A stretch of DNA of 8,382 nucleotides from Burkholderiales bacterium (GCA_026786225.1 JAJAYN010000036.1:1-8382); one strand, 5' to 3'; positions 1-6,890 are shown, numbered from the stretch's first letter. Translations and numbers: made by a program. The notes: generated by a model not told the origin, from the letters alone.

Positions 1-214
1 ACCGATAGCGGACGCAGGCAAGCTGATCGTGACGACAATGCATGGCGTTCCGGAGCCGCTTACATCACGCGCCGCTTTAAGTGCATTTTTGCGTCACCCG
101 CTGATGACCTTCGGCGTGGTCGCACGGATTCACTGGCACGCACTGAAGCTATGGCTGAAACACGTACCGTTTTTCAGCAAACCTGAGCCACCCTCTCTCG
201 AAACCACCCGTTAA
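1..214 (+). CDS. DUF1365 family protein, C-terminal fragment
   Basis: The reading frame is open from base 2 and ends with TAA at 212-214, so only about 70 C-terminal residues are present and the true start lies outside the window. The fragment contains HPLMTFGVVARIHWHALKLW followed by a basic, proline-rich tail (KHVPFFSKPEPP). This is the characteristic C-terminus of DUF1365 proteins, which also normally sit directly upstream of a cyclopropane-fatty-acid-synthase-like gene. That gene begins here 10 bp downstream, so the two are probably one transcript. DUF1365 has no firmly assigned biochemical role. Its recurrent partners suggest a part in modification of unsaturated acyl chains in membrane lipids, which is inference. 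The GTG at 29 is internal and not a start. Confidence 0.8.
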   Translation, partial: PIADAGKLIVTTMHGVPEPLTSRAALSAFLRHPLMTFGVVARIHWHALKLWLKHVPFFSKPEPPSLETTR

Positions 215-224
215 TAAAACCACC

Positions 225-1452
225 ATGAATACCACTACCAACCATCTTTCCTCCTTGCCGCTAGCCGATAGCCTGCCTGCGATTGCCAAATTGTTTTATA
301 GCTTGATCAAGCGGCTGGACCGGGGCTCGCTCACGTTTACGTCGCCCGAGGGCCACACCTCCCTGTTTCACGGTGCGCACCCCGGCCCGCACGCGGACTT
401 ACGCATCGCCGATTGGCGTGTTGCAAGCGAAGCCATTAAAGCGGCCGAAATTGGCGTTGCGGAAAGCTATCGAGACGGGCGCATGTTTACCTCCGATCTC
501 ACCGCCTTCCTGATGCTCTGTGTAGAAAACGAAAAAGCGCTCGAAAAAGTCTTGTATGGCAAACCACTGGTCGCGCTGCTTTTTCGCATCAAACATCTGT
601 TGCGCGCCAACACTCGCGCCCAGGCCAAAAAGAACATTTCCGCGCACTACGATTTATCAAATTCGTTTTACCAGCTGTGGCTGGATGAAACGATGACCTA
701 TTCGAGCGCGGTGTTCAACGGCGACGCAACGCAGTCGATGGCGACTGCGCAAAATGCAAAATATGCGCGCATCCTCGATGTACTCAAACCTTTACCGGGT
801 GAAACGATTCTCGAAATCGGCTGTGGCTGGGGAGGCTTCGCCGAATATGGCGCACAGTCGCGTGGTGTAAAAGTCACCGGTATCACCTTGTCCAATGCCC
901 AGCTTGAATTTGCACAAAAGCGTATTGAGAAAGCGCAACTTGGTCACCTCGTTGATCTGCAATTGATCGATTACCGCGATGTGCAGGGGCAATATGATTA
1001 TGTCGTGTCCATCGAGATGTTTGAAGCGGTGGGAGAGCGCTACTGGAGTACGTATTTCAAGTCCGTTCGCGATCGCCTCAAGCCGAAGGGCAGGGCGGTG
1101 ATTCAGTCCATCACCATCGCCGAAGAAGTGTTCGCGCGCTATCGTGAAACCAGCGATTTCATTCGAGAATACATTTTCCCCGGTGGAATGCTCGCGCCAA
1201 TTCCACGCTTTATTGCCGACGCCAAGAAGCAGGGCCTTCACCGCCGGTGAACCGTATCGCTTTGGGCTCGACTATGCAGACACGCTCAAATGGTGGTTAC
1301 ATCGCGTAAACGCCAGGGTGAATGACATAAAACCGCTCGGTTTCGATGAAAAATTTTTGCAAATCTGGCGCTTCTATCTTTGCTACTGCGAGGCAGGCTT
1401 CCGCACGGGGCGAACCGACGTGATGCAAATTGAATTGACGCGCGAAAGCTAG
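225..1452 (+). CDS. cfa: Cyclopropane-fatty-acyl-phospholipid synthase family SAM methyltransferase, frameshifted
   Basis: SAM-dependent enzyme acting on double bonds of phospholipid acyl chains at the membrane. From ATG 225 the frame runs 341 residues to TGA 1248-1250. The missing C-terminus continues in the next frame to TAG 1450-1452 (FGLDYADTL, WRFYLCYCEAGF). Removing one C at 1235/1236 joins them as KKQG-FTAGEP and gives 408 residues, a normal family length. Visible are the substrate-side motif HYDLSNSFYQLW (141-152), SAM motif I LEIGCGWGG (196-204), EMFEAVG (264-270) and DFIREYIFPGGML (311-323). Compared with E. coli Cfa, bicarbonate ligands Glu239, Ile268 and Tyr317 are kept (E267, I296, Y350 of the repaired protein), but Cys139 is Ser161 and His266 is Gln294. 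A UfaM-like methylase making methyl-branched acyl chains is as plausible as a cyclopropane synthase. As written, the product lacks about 70 residues. A sequencing error is possible. The ribosome binding site is weak. Confidence 0.88.
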
Positions 1453-1453
1453 G

Positions 1454-2002
1454 GTGACAACGGTGCATGCTATGCGAAAGTCAGTATATCGAGCCTGCTG
1501 CATTCTGTTTTTGATGGGCTCGCTAAACGCGTCCGCCAACAGCCTTCCGGAGCACTTGACGAGAGACGTGATGGGTCTGGCTGTGCGCGGTAACGCCGTG
1601 ATGCGGTTTTTTGGCCTGAAAGTCTATGACGTTCGCCTGTGGACACCCATGAAGCCTTTTTCTTACGCTGACCCGTTTGTGGTGGAACTGGTCTACGACA
1701 TGTCGCTCAAGGGTAAGGACATTGCCGATCGCAGCGTCAAGGAGATGCGTGCTCAAGGTGTCAACGACGAAATTAAGCTCAAGCGTTGGGGCGATGAGAT
1801 GGCGAAGATCTTCCCGGATATCAAACAAGGCGATGCGTTGATTGGCGTGTCGCTGCCGGGCAAGGAAGCGCGTTTTTACGATCGTGAAAAACTGATCGCG
1901 ACGGTTCCTGACCCGGAGTTTGCGAAGGCTTTTTTCGACATCTGGTTATCTGAAAAGTCGAGTGAACCCAAGCTGCGTCTCAAATTATTGGGCGAGCAGT
2001 AG
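1454..2002 (+). CDS. Chalcone isomerase-like domain protein, secreted/periplasmic
   Basis: The protein has 182 residues from GTG 1454, or 176 from ATG 1472 (MRKSVYR...), which gives an equally good basic n-region. Neither start has a strong ribosome binding site. A signal peptide is clear: basic n-region, hydrophobic CCILFLMGSL and an ASA cleavage site before NSLPEHL. The mature part fits the bacterial chalcone-isomerase-like family: MRFFGLKVYDVRLWTP, then VELVYDMSLKGKDIADRSVK, FPDIKQGDALIGVSLPG, and AFFDIWLSEKSSEPKLRLKL near the end. Members share the fold of plant chalcone isomerases and fatty-acid-binding relatives, but flavonoid isomerisation is not expected in bacteria. A role in binding or modifying a lipid in the periplasm fits the neighbours (inference). 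It starts 1 bp after the repaired cfa stop, so it is probably in the same operon. Confidence 0.82.
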   Translation: MTTVHAMRKSVYRACCILFLMGSLNASANSLPEHLTRDVMGLAVRGNAVMRFFGLKVYDVRLWTPMKPFSYADPFVVELVYDMSLKGKDIADRSVKEMRAQGVNDEIKLKRWGDEMAKIFPDIKQGDALIGVSLPGKEARFYDREKLIATVPDPEFAKAFFDIWLSEKSSEPKLRLKLLGEQ

Positions 2003-2067
2003 GTCTGATTTTTCTTACGCTGCGCAAACGATTTATTACGGGGAAAGCCCTGTCTACTTCCACCGAA

Positions 2068-3390
2068 TTGGGCTCCTCCCGCGCTTCCACGTGGCGATTG
2101 CTCGCCTATAGCCTCACCAGTATCCCGCTGGCGATGGCGGCGTTGCCAATCTACGTGCATGTGCCCAAATTCTATTCCGATGTAGTCGGACTCAATCTCA
2201 TCGCCATCGGCGGATTGTTGCTGGCCGCGCGCGTGTTCGATGCGATTCAGGATCCTTTATTGGGTTACTGGAGTGATCGCTATCGCGACTCACGCTTTGG
2301 CCGAATGCTTTGGGTGATGCTTGGCACCCCATTTTTGGCAATCGGCATGTACGGCCTGTTTCATCCGCCACACTGGGATCAGGGCGTGATGGCATGGTGG
2401 CTGTTGGCGATGTTGTTTCTGGTTTACACCGCATTCAGCATGTTGCAGATCAGCTATCAGGCATACGGTGCCGAAATTTCTGATCATCCTGTCGAGCGAA
2501 CGCGTGTCACCTCATGGCGCGAAGGGCTGGGATTGGTCGGCGTATTTCTTGCGGCCGCATTACCGGAAATACTTTCAAAGCAACAAGGGCCGCGCGAAGG
2601 ATTTGCGTCGTTCTCGACAATTTTTGTGCCCTTATTGTTTTTGCTGGTGGCCGTCACGGTCATTTTTTCGCCTCGCGCTATTGCGCGTACCCAAGCCGCG
2701 ACTAAAGACGCGTTGCGTGCCATGTGGAAGCCGCTCAAAAACCCGCTCTTCAAGCAGTTGCTGATCATTTTTGTATTTAACGGTATTGCCGCATCGATCC
2801 CCGCGACGCTCGTATTGTTCTTCATCGATGACGTCATCAGGGCTCCAGACCTCTCGGCACATTTCCTGATCGCTTACTTCGCCGCCGGTGCATTGGGCAT
2901 GCCGCTTTGGGTCATTCTCTCGGCGCGGATCGGCAAGGGCCGCGCCTGGTGTGTGGGAATGCTGGTATCCATCGTCGCGTTTGTATGGACGTTTACCCTG
3001 ACGTCGGGCGATACAACGCCTTTCATGATCATCTGTATCCTGTCGGGCTTGGGACTCGGTGCCGATCTGGCATTGCCGCCATCCATACTCGCGGATGTCA
3101 TCGATGACGACGACAAGCGCGGACTGGGACGCAACGAAGGTGCTTATTTCGGCCTCTGGAACCTGGTGACGAAAATGAACCTGGCGTTGGCCGCGGGAAT
3201 CGCACTCCCGTCGCTGGCTTTATTGGGTTACCAACCAGGACTCGCTCAGGCACCCAATGCGCTGCTGTATCTGGCGGGTGTTTACGCCTTGTTGCCGTGC
3301 GTATTAAAAGCGGCCGCAGCAGTAGCCTTGATTAAGTCGCCATTTTTCCGCAGCGCGGCACCACTGCCGCCCCTAACCAAAGGAGTTTGA
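2068..3390 (+). CDS. MFS transporter, GPH (glycoside-pentoside-hexuronide):cation symporter type
   Basis: Polytopic inner-membrane protein of 440 residues with about 12 hydrophobic segments. Family marks include RVFDAIQDPLLGYWSDR at 55-71, the loop SDRYRDSRFGR after it, YQAYGAEISDHPVERTRV (about 130-147), and the C-terminal signature ADVIDDDDKRG...RNEGAYFGLWNLVTK. D58 and D62 align with Asp55 and Asp59 of the MelB cation site, so cation coupling is likely. The substrate is unknown. In this setting a lipid or lipid-like compound is as likely as a sugar, and homologues recur in ChrR-type lipid clusters. The start is uncertain: no ATG precedes the first membrane segment. TTG 2068 is used here, while CTG 2050 would give the family-like N-terminus MSTSTELG and lies just after GGGGAAAG (2040-2047). 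Confidence 0.85.
   Translation: MGSSRASTWRLLAYSLTSIPLAMAALPIYVHVPKFYSDVVGLNLIAIGGLLLAARVFDAIQDPLLGYWSDRYRDSRFGRMLWVMLGTPFLAIGMYGLFHPPHWDQGVMAWWLLAMLFLVYTAFSMLQISYQAYGAEISDHPVERTRVTSWREGLGLVGVFLAAALPEILSKQQGPREGFASFSTIFVPLLFLLVAVTVIFSPRAIARTQAATKDALRAMWKPLKNPLFKQLLIIFVFNGIAASIPATLVLFFIDDVIRAPDLSAHFLIAYFAAGALGMPLWVILSARIGKGRAWCVGMLVSIVAFVWTFTLTSGDTTPFMIICILSGLGLGADLALPPSILADVIDDDDKRGLGRNEGAYFGLWNLVTKMNLALAAGIALPSLALLGYQPGLAQAPNALLYLAGVYALLPCVLKAAAAVALIKSPFFRSAAPLPPLTKGV
3381..3385 (+). promoter_or_regulatory. Shine-Dalgarno AGGAG deciding the DUF3833 start
   Basis: AGGAG lies inside the last codons of the transporter gene, 7 bases before ATG 3393. This spacing supports ATG 3393 over the upstream in-frame TTG at 3387, which would sit only one base from the motif. 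Confidence 0.75.
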
Positions 3391-3392
3391 AC

Positions 3393-3914
3393 ATGATGCG
3401 CTGGTTAATCGCACTCGGTACTGCAATATTGATGGGCGGATGCGCCACCCTGACGCCGCAGGATTACGCAAAGGAAACGCCAAAGCTCGATCTGGCCACT
3501 TATTTCAACGGCAAGGTCGACGGCTGGGGAATGGTGCAGGACCGCTCCGGCAAAGTGTTGCGACGGATGTACGTCGAACTCGATTGCAAATGGATCGGCA
3601 ACGAAGGCGTACTGGATGAAACTTTCCAGTGGTCCGATGGCAAGACGGAAAAGCGCGTATGGAAAATCCGCAAAGATGGCGATCGCTACATCGGCACGGC
3701 TGGCGACGTGATTGGCGAGGCTAAAGGAGAAGCCGCCGGAAATAGCCTGCGCTGGAACTACGTCTTGGCGCTACCCGTCGATGGCTCCACGTACCATATG
3801 GACATGGACGACTGGATGTGGATGATCGATGAAAAGACGATGGCCAATCGTACGACGATGTCGAAGCTTGGCGTGCGCGTGGCGGAGATCAGCATTTTTT
3901 TCAGGAAGCGCTAA
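3393..3914 (+). CDS. DUF3833 family lipoprotein
   Basis: The protein has 173 residues from ATG 3393, chosen for its AGGAG. The N-terminus MMRWLIALGTAILMGGC is a lipoprotein signal peptide with a slightly irregular lipobox (MGG before Cys17), so lipid anchoring in the cell envelope is expected. The rest matches DUF3833: LDLATYFNGKVDGWGMVQDR near the start, then GVLDETFQWSDGKTEKRVW, YIGTAGDVIGEAKGEAAGN, and a C-terminal block rich in Asp, Trp and Met (MDMDDWMWMIDEKTMANRTT). The family has no proven biochemistry. It recurs with CFA-like, chalcone-isomerase-like and DUF1365 genes, suggesting an envelope lipid role (inference). The gene starts 2 bp after the transporter stop and is followed by the first sizeable spacer of the cluster. 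Confidence 0.85.
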   Translation: MMRWLIALGTAILMGGCATLTPQDYAKETPKLDLATYFNGKVDGWGMVQDRSGKVLRRMYVELDCKWIGNEGVLDETFQWSDGKTEKRVWKIRKDGDRYIGTAGDVIGEAKGEAAGNSLRWNYVLALPVDGSTYHMDMDDWMWMIDEKTMANRTTMSKLGVRVAEISIFFRKR

Positions 3915-3933
3915 CGCAGCAGGGAGATTTTAT

Positions 3934-4000
3934 AAAACACCAGCATTGACGGGCGTTCCGTGGCATTTATTGCCTGGAAACCGCGCCAATGCTGGTTTTA
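3934..4000. repeat. Nested inverted repeat in the spacer before the dehydrogenase gene
   Basis: The 9-bp arms CCAGCATTG (3940-3948) and CAATGCTGG (3987-3995) are perfect inverted repeats. With one bulged base the pairing extends outward, an A-rich left flank against TTTT at 3996-3999. Inside the loop TTCC (3956-3959) pairs with GGAA (3976-3979), and GGCA (3962-3965) with TGCC (3971-3974) around a TTTAT loop. The A-rich left and T-rich right flanks would suit a bidirectional terminator or an attenuator between the DUF3833 and dehydrogenase genes. The stem is not very GC-rich, so termination is uncertain. Confidence 0.55.
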
Positions 4001-4014
4001 CATATTTAAATGTT

Positions 4015-4018
4015 GAGG
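4015..4018 (+). promoter_or_regulatory. Shine-Dalgarno GAGG deciding the dehydrogenase start
   Basis: GAGG sits 9 bases before ATG 4028. The in-frame ATG at 4010 would place it inside the gene and has only AT-rich sequence upstream, so ATG 4028 is preferred. Confidence 0.6.
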
Positions 4019-4027
4019 TCGCAGGCC

Positions 4028-4807
4028 ATGGCGCTGAATAGCAGAATCACCAGTTGGGCAAACAAGCGCGTGTGGATTGTCGGCGCATCTACCGGCATTG
4101 GTGCCGTTCTCGCGACGCAGTTGCATGCGCTCAAGGCCAAAGTCGCCGTGTCCGCGCGCAGTGCCGACAAACTGGAGGAGATCGTCGCGCGCCTGGGCGC
4201 CGCAAATGCGCTTGCCCTGCCGCTGGACATCACCAAAGTTGAAACAATCAAGGCGTCGGAAGAAAAACTGGTCGCGGCCTGGGGCGGTTACGATCTGGTC
4301 GTGTTCATGGCGGGCGATTACACGGCGATGCGTGCGTGGGAGCTTGATCTGAAGGTCGCCAAGCAAATGGTCACCGTCAACTGGGAGGGCTTTCTGAACG
4401 GCTTATCGATCGTGATTCCGCGCTTTATGCAAGCGGGTGCCGGCGGGATCGCGCTGGTATCGAGCGTCGCAGGCTACCGGGGATTGCCAAAAAGCCTGGT
4501 CTACGGGCCGACCAAGGCTGCGCTTATCAACCTGGCCGAGGTGCTATATCTGGATTTGAAGGAAAAGGGCCTCGACATTTACGTCATCTGTCCGGGCTTC
4601 GTAAAAACACCGATGACCGACAAGAACGATTTCGAAATGCCGTCACTCATCACGCCGGAAGAGGCAGCGACAGAAATTATCAAGGGATTTGAGAAAGGTG
4701 AGTTTGAAATTCACTTTCCCAAAGGCTTCACACGCATGCTCAAACTATTGCGGCACCTGCCGTACTCGCTGTACTTTCCTGCGATCAAGAAGTCGACAAA
4801 ATTGTGA
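4028..4807 (+). CDS. Short-chain dehydrogenase/reductase (SDR), classical type
   Basis: NAD(P)-dependent oxidoreductase of 259 residues, usual for classical SDRs. The cofactor-binding glycine motif is VGASTGIG (18-25). Asn118 in VTVNWEG, Ser146 in LVSSVAGY, Tyr159 and Lys163 in VYGPTKAAL form the Asn-Ser-Tyr-Lys catalytic set. The usual NNAG motif is altered to VFMAGDY (92-98). CPGFVKTPMT (188-197) is the standard post-catalytic PG...T motif. SAR after the second strand (42-44) suggests NADPH preference (inference). The C-terminus (HFPKGFTRMLKLLRHLPYSL) is basic and hydrophobic and may touch the membrane. The substrate is unknown, and a lipid is suggested by the cluster. The stop overlaps the next gene by 4 bases. 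A longer version would start at ATG 4010. Confidence 0.88.
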   Translation: MALNSRITSWANKRVWIVGASTGIGAVLATQLHALKAKVAVSARSADKLEEIVARLGAANALALPLDITKVETIKASEEKLVAAWGGYDLVVFMAGDYTAMRAWELDLKVAKQMVTVNWEGFLNGLSIVIPRFMQAGAGGIALVSSVAGYRGLPKSLVYGPTKAALINLAEVLYLDLKEKGLDIYVICPGFVKTPMTDKNDFEMPSLITPEEAATEIIKGFEKGEFEIHFPKGFTRMLKLLRHLPYSLYFPAIKKSTKL

Positions 4808-5235
4808 CCCGCTCGGTCGCTCTGGTACGTTTTGTTGACTACTGGCATGCGCTGACGCCGGCGACGGTCGATGCCATCAATACCATTTACACGGAAGCAG
4901 CATATTTTCGCGATCCGTTCAATGAAGTCACCGGCATTGAAAAGATCCATCACATCTTTTCCGACATGTTTGTGCGGTTGGATGAACCAAAATTCACCAT
5001 TACCGAAACGATTGAAGAACCACACGGCGTACTGCTGATTTGGGATTTCACGTTTCGCCTCAAGACGCTGAAACCACAGTTGACGCGGCGCATTCACGGC
5101 ACGTCGCACATCCGTTTTGCCGAGGACGGACGCGTTCAATATCATCGTGATTACTGGGATGCAGCCGGGGAGCTTTACGAACAACTGCCTCTGGTCGGTT
5201 GGCTAATGCGATTTCTCAAGAAGCGCGTCGGCTAA
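4804..5235 (+). CDS. NTF2-like/SnoaL-type protein
   Basis: The protein has 143 residues starting at GTG 4804, which overlaps the dehydrogenase stop as GTGA and implies translational coupling. The pattern is that of a small alpha+beta cone fold of the NTF2/SnoaL type: an N-terminal helix with YWHALTPATVDAINTIYTE, then AAYFRDPFNEVTGIEKI and a C-terminal sheet with GTSHIRFAEDGRVQYHRDYW. The F-R-D-P-F-N-x-V-x-G segment and the final HRDYWD strand are typical of the SnoaL-like proteins that partner this SDR in lipid clusters. There is no signal peptide, so it is probably cytoplasmic. It may be a small isomerase, hydratase or binding subunit working with the dehydrogenase (inference). The tail LMRFLKKRVG is basic. 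Confidence 0.8.
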   Translation: MTRSVALVRFVDYWHALTPATVDAINTIYTEAAYFRDPFNEVTGIEKIHHIFSDMFVRLDEPKFTITETIEEPHGVLLIWDFTFRLKTLKPQLTRRIHGTSHIRFAEDGRVQYHRDYWDAAGELYEQLPLVGWLMRFLKKRVG

Positions 5236-5273
5236 GACGCCTGCAACCAGCCTTCACCTCCGCTTCTCAAGAA
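5213..5273. terminator. Imperfect inverted repeat spanning the convergent gene ends
   Basis: TTCTCAAGAAGCG (5213-5225) can pair with CGCTTCTCAAGAA (5261-5273) at 11 of 13 positions, with a 2x2 internal loop. A small hairpin CGTC/GACG (5226-5229 with 5236-5239) lies inside. The arms fall in the last codons of the two convergent genes and both stop codons lie between them. It could serve as a shared 3' end structure. There is no T-run in either direction, so it is not a canonical intrinsic terminator. Confidence 0.3.
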
Positions 5274-6885
5274 TGAACAGGAAACCCTTCATCGCCACGG
5301 CATTTTCAGTACGAATGATTGCGCTGTCGCAGACACTGATTTTCAGGGAGTTTGCTGCCGCCAATTGCTCGATATATCGAACCGAGTGCGCATAGCGGCC
5401 ACTGGGCTGCAAGCACATTCCCTCCATCAGGTCATCGGGCGTTTCAACCGAGAAAGCAAATGCGCCGTTCGCGGTCAGACGCCCGGCAACTTCAGTAAAC
5501 AAAGTCGTGAGGTCGCCGACGTAAATCAACACATCTGTCGCGGCGATCAGTTCAACCGGCAGATGGATTGTTTTGAGATAAGAAACCACATCGCATGCGA
5601 CGAGGTCGTCGTAAATGCCGCGCGCACGCGCAACGGCCAACATCTGCGGGGAGAGATCGACGCCGACGAGGCGCTTGGCCGCAGACCGAATTTGTACGCC
5701 GAATAATCCGGTGCCGCAACCAAGATCCAGAACCGTGGGCATGTCGGTGCCAGGCGCGGCGAATTGATCCAGCCAGGGTTGGAGCACAGTCTTTAGCAGT
5801 GACGGAATCTGGTAGCCCAGACGCTGAACCAAGTGCTCATCGAACGTCGCAGCCATGCTGGCGTAAAGGCGCTCGACCAACTCGGGCGGTGTGGAGCTCG
5901 GCTGCTCACCGGCATACTGGGCGCGCCGAAAACCTGCGATGGCGTGTTGGGGATCGCGCGCGAGCACGGCCGCGGTCGAGGTTTTGGCTGCGGCGACGTC
6001 GCCGGACTGTGCCTGGCACTCGGCGAGGTCGAGCCAGGCATCTATAAACGCGGGATTGTGATCCACCGCCGCGCGCAAGCTCGGCAGTGCTTCCACATGT
6101 CGCATCTGCCGCATCAACAGCAGGCCGAGACCGTGATGCGCGAAGGAGAAGTCCGACCGTAGCGCGATGGCCTGACGATAACACTGCTCTGCTCGAGCCA
6201 GATCCTCGCATTCGATGAGCACATTGCCCAGATTGTTGAGTGCCTCCGGGAATCGTGGCTGATGCACCAGCGCCGCCTCAAACGCACGACAAGCAGCAGG
6301 AAAATTGCGTTTCTGTTGGAGCAGCAGGCCGAGGCCGTGATGCGCGAAAGAGAAGTCCGACCGTAGCGCGATGGCCTGACGATAACACTGCTCTGCTCGA
6401 GCCGGATCCTCGCATTCGATAAGCACATTACCCAGATTGTTGAGGGCCTCCGGGAATCGTGGCTGATGCACCAGCGCTGCCTCAAACGCACGACAAGCAG
6501 CAGTAAAATTGCGTTTCTGCTGGAGCAGTACGCCCAGGTTGTAATGCGCCAGCGGCAATCGCGGTTCCAGGCGGATTGCGTCGCGATAAAGCGGCTCGGC
6601 GCACTCCAGATTGCCCATTTCGAAATAGGCAAGACCCAGTTGCAGGGTGAGGTGAGGATTACGCCGGTCTATCTGGCGTGCGAGTTCATACTGCACCAGC
6701 GCAGCGTGAAGGTTGCCGCCTCGCTGCTCGACCATCCCAAGCCAGATGCGCACCGGTGCCTGGCGGGCTGCTTCACCGACGGAATTGAGGAACGCCTCAC
6801 ACCTGGCCCGCGCCGCGTCAAGGTCGCCTTGCCGCACCTGCGCCGCGATCTCTGCGACGACATGCTGATCGCGCGCTTCCGCCAT
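5254..6885 (-). CDS. TPR-repeat methyltransferase (COG4976-like fusion)
   Basis: The protein has 543 residues from ATG 6885. The first ~315 residues are tetratricopeptide repeats in exact 34-residue register from about 78 to 315, with one or more weaker units before. Repeats at 112-145, 146-179, 180-213 and 214-247 alternate two types, and 121-188 and 189-256 are almost identical, reflecting a DNA duplication. A linker PPELVERLYASMAATFDEHL (333-352) leads to a class I SAM methyltransferase: VLDLGCGTGLFG (385-396), acidic residue D410 in LVGVDLSPQML, and ATDVLIYVGDL (449-459). This order matches predicted TPR methyltransferases of COG4976. The substrate is unknown. The TPR part probably binds a protein partner or target. 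No signal peptide or membrane segment is seen, so it is cytoplasmic. It starts 5 bp after the dolP-like stop and should be cotranscribed with it. Confidence 0.85.
   Translation of the reverse strand: MAEARDQHVVAEIAAQVRQGDLDAARARCEAFLNSVGEAARQAPVRIWLGMVEQRGGNLHAALVQYELARQIDRRNPHLTLQLGLAYFEMGNLECAEPLYRDAIRLEPRLPLAHYNLGVLLQQKRNFTAACRAFEAALVHQPRFPEALNNLGNVLIECEDPARAEQCYRQAIALRSDFSFAHHGLGLLLQQKRNFPAACRAFEAALVHQPRFPEALNNLGNVLIECEDLARAEQCYRQAIALRSDFSFAHHGLGLLLMRQMRHVEALPSLRAAVDHNPAFIDAWLDLAECQAQSGDVAAAKTSTAAVLARDPQHAIAGFRRAQYAGEQPSSTPPELVERLYASMAATFDEHLVQRLGYQIPSLLKTVLQPWLDQFAAPGTDMPTVLDLGCGTGLFGVQIRSAAKRLVGVDLSPQMLAVARARGIYDDLVACDVVSYLKTIHLPVELIAATDVLIYVGDLTTLFTEVAGRLTANGAFAFSVETPDDLMEGMCLQPSGRYAHSVRYIEQLAAANSLKISVCDSAIIRTENAVAMKGFLFILEKRR
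6118..6525. repeat. Tandem duplication, 2 x 204 bp, within the TPR region
   Basis: 6118-6321 and 6322-6525 match at 195 of 204 positions with no gaps by my hand count. The unit equals 68 residues, two TPR motifs, so the frame is preserved. Of the nine differences, seven are silent and two change residues (T128/P196 and P161/L229). Sequence beyond both edges diverges quickly, although the adjacent TPRs stay related at protein level. Confidence 0.93.
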
Positions 6886-6890
6886 CGCAG

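Noticed and set aside
792..1241. A 149-codon frame on the - strand inside the CFA-like gene
   Set aside because: It lies entirely opposite well-conserved methyltransferase motifs and has no family features.
1230..1250. Programmed +1 frameshifting in the CFA-like gene
   Set aside because: There is no slow codon or stop at the slip point, no stimulatory structure that I can see, and the family is not known for recoding. A simple one-base insertion explains it.
1657..2022. Exact 14-bp direct repeat TTTTTCTTACGCTG at 1657-1670 and 2009-2022
   Set aside because: One copy is coding and the other lies in a short spacer. A single pair of this length is not surprising by chance in 8 kb, and no element boundaries accompany it.
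3976..4008. Possible ECF-type promoter (GGAAAC followed by an AT-rich block) before the SDR gene
   Set aside because: The GGAAAC overlaps the hairpin arm, and no convincing -10 partner or known ChrR-type -35 (TGATC) is present in the spacer.
4010..4027. Upstream ATG 4010 as the SDR start
   Set aside because: It lacks a ribosome binding site, whereas ATG 4028 has GAGG at workable spacing and gives a standard SDR N-terminus.
6118..6525. CRISPR-like or mobile repeat
   Set aside because: The repeats are contiguous 204-bp coding units without spacers, and they correspond exactly to TPR pairs.
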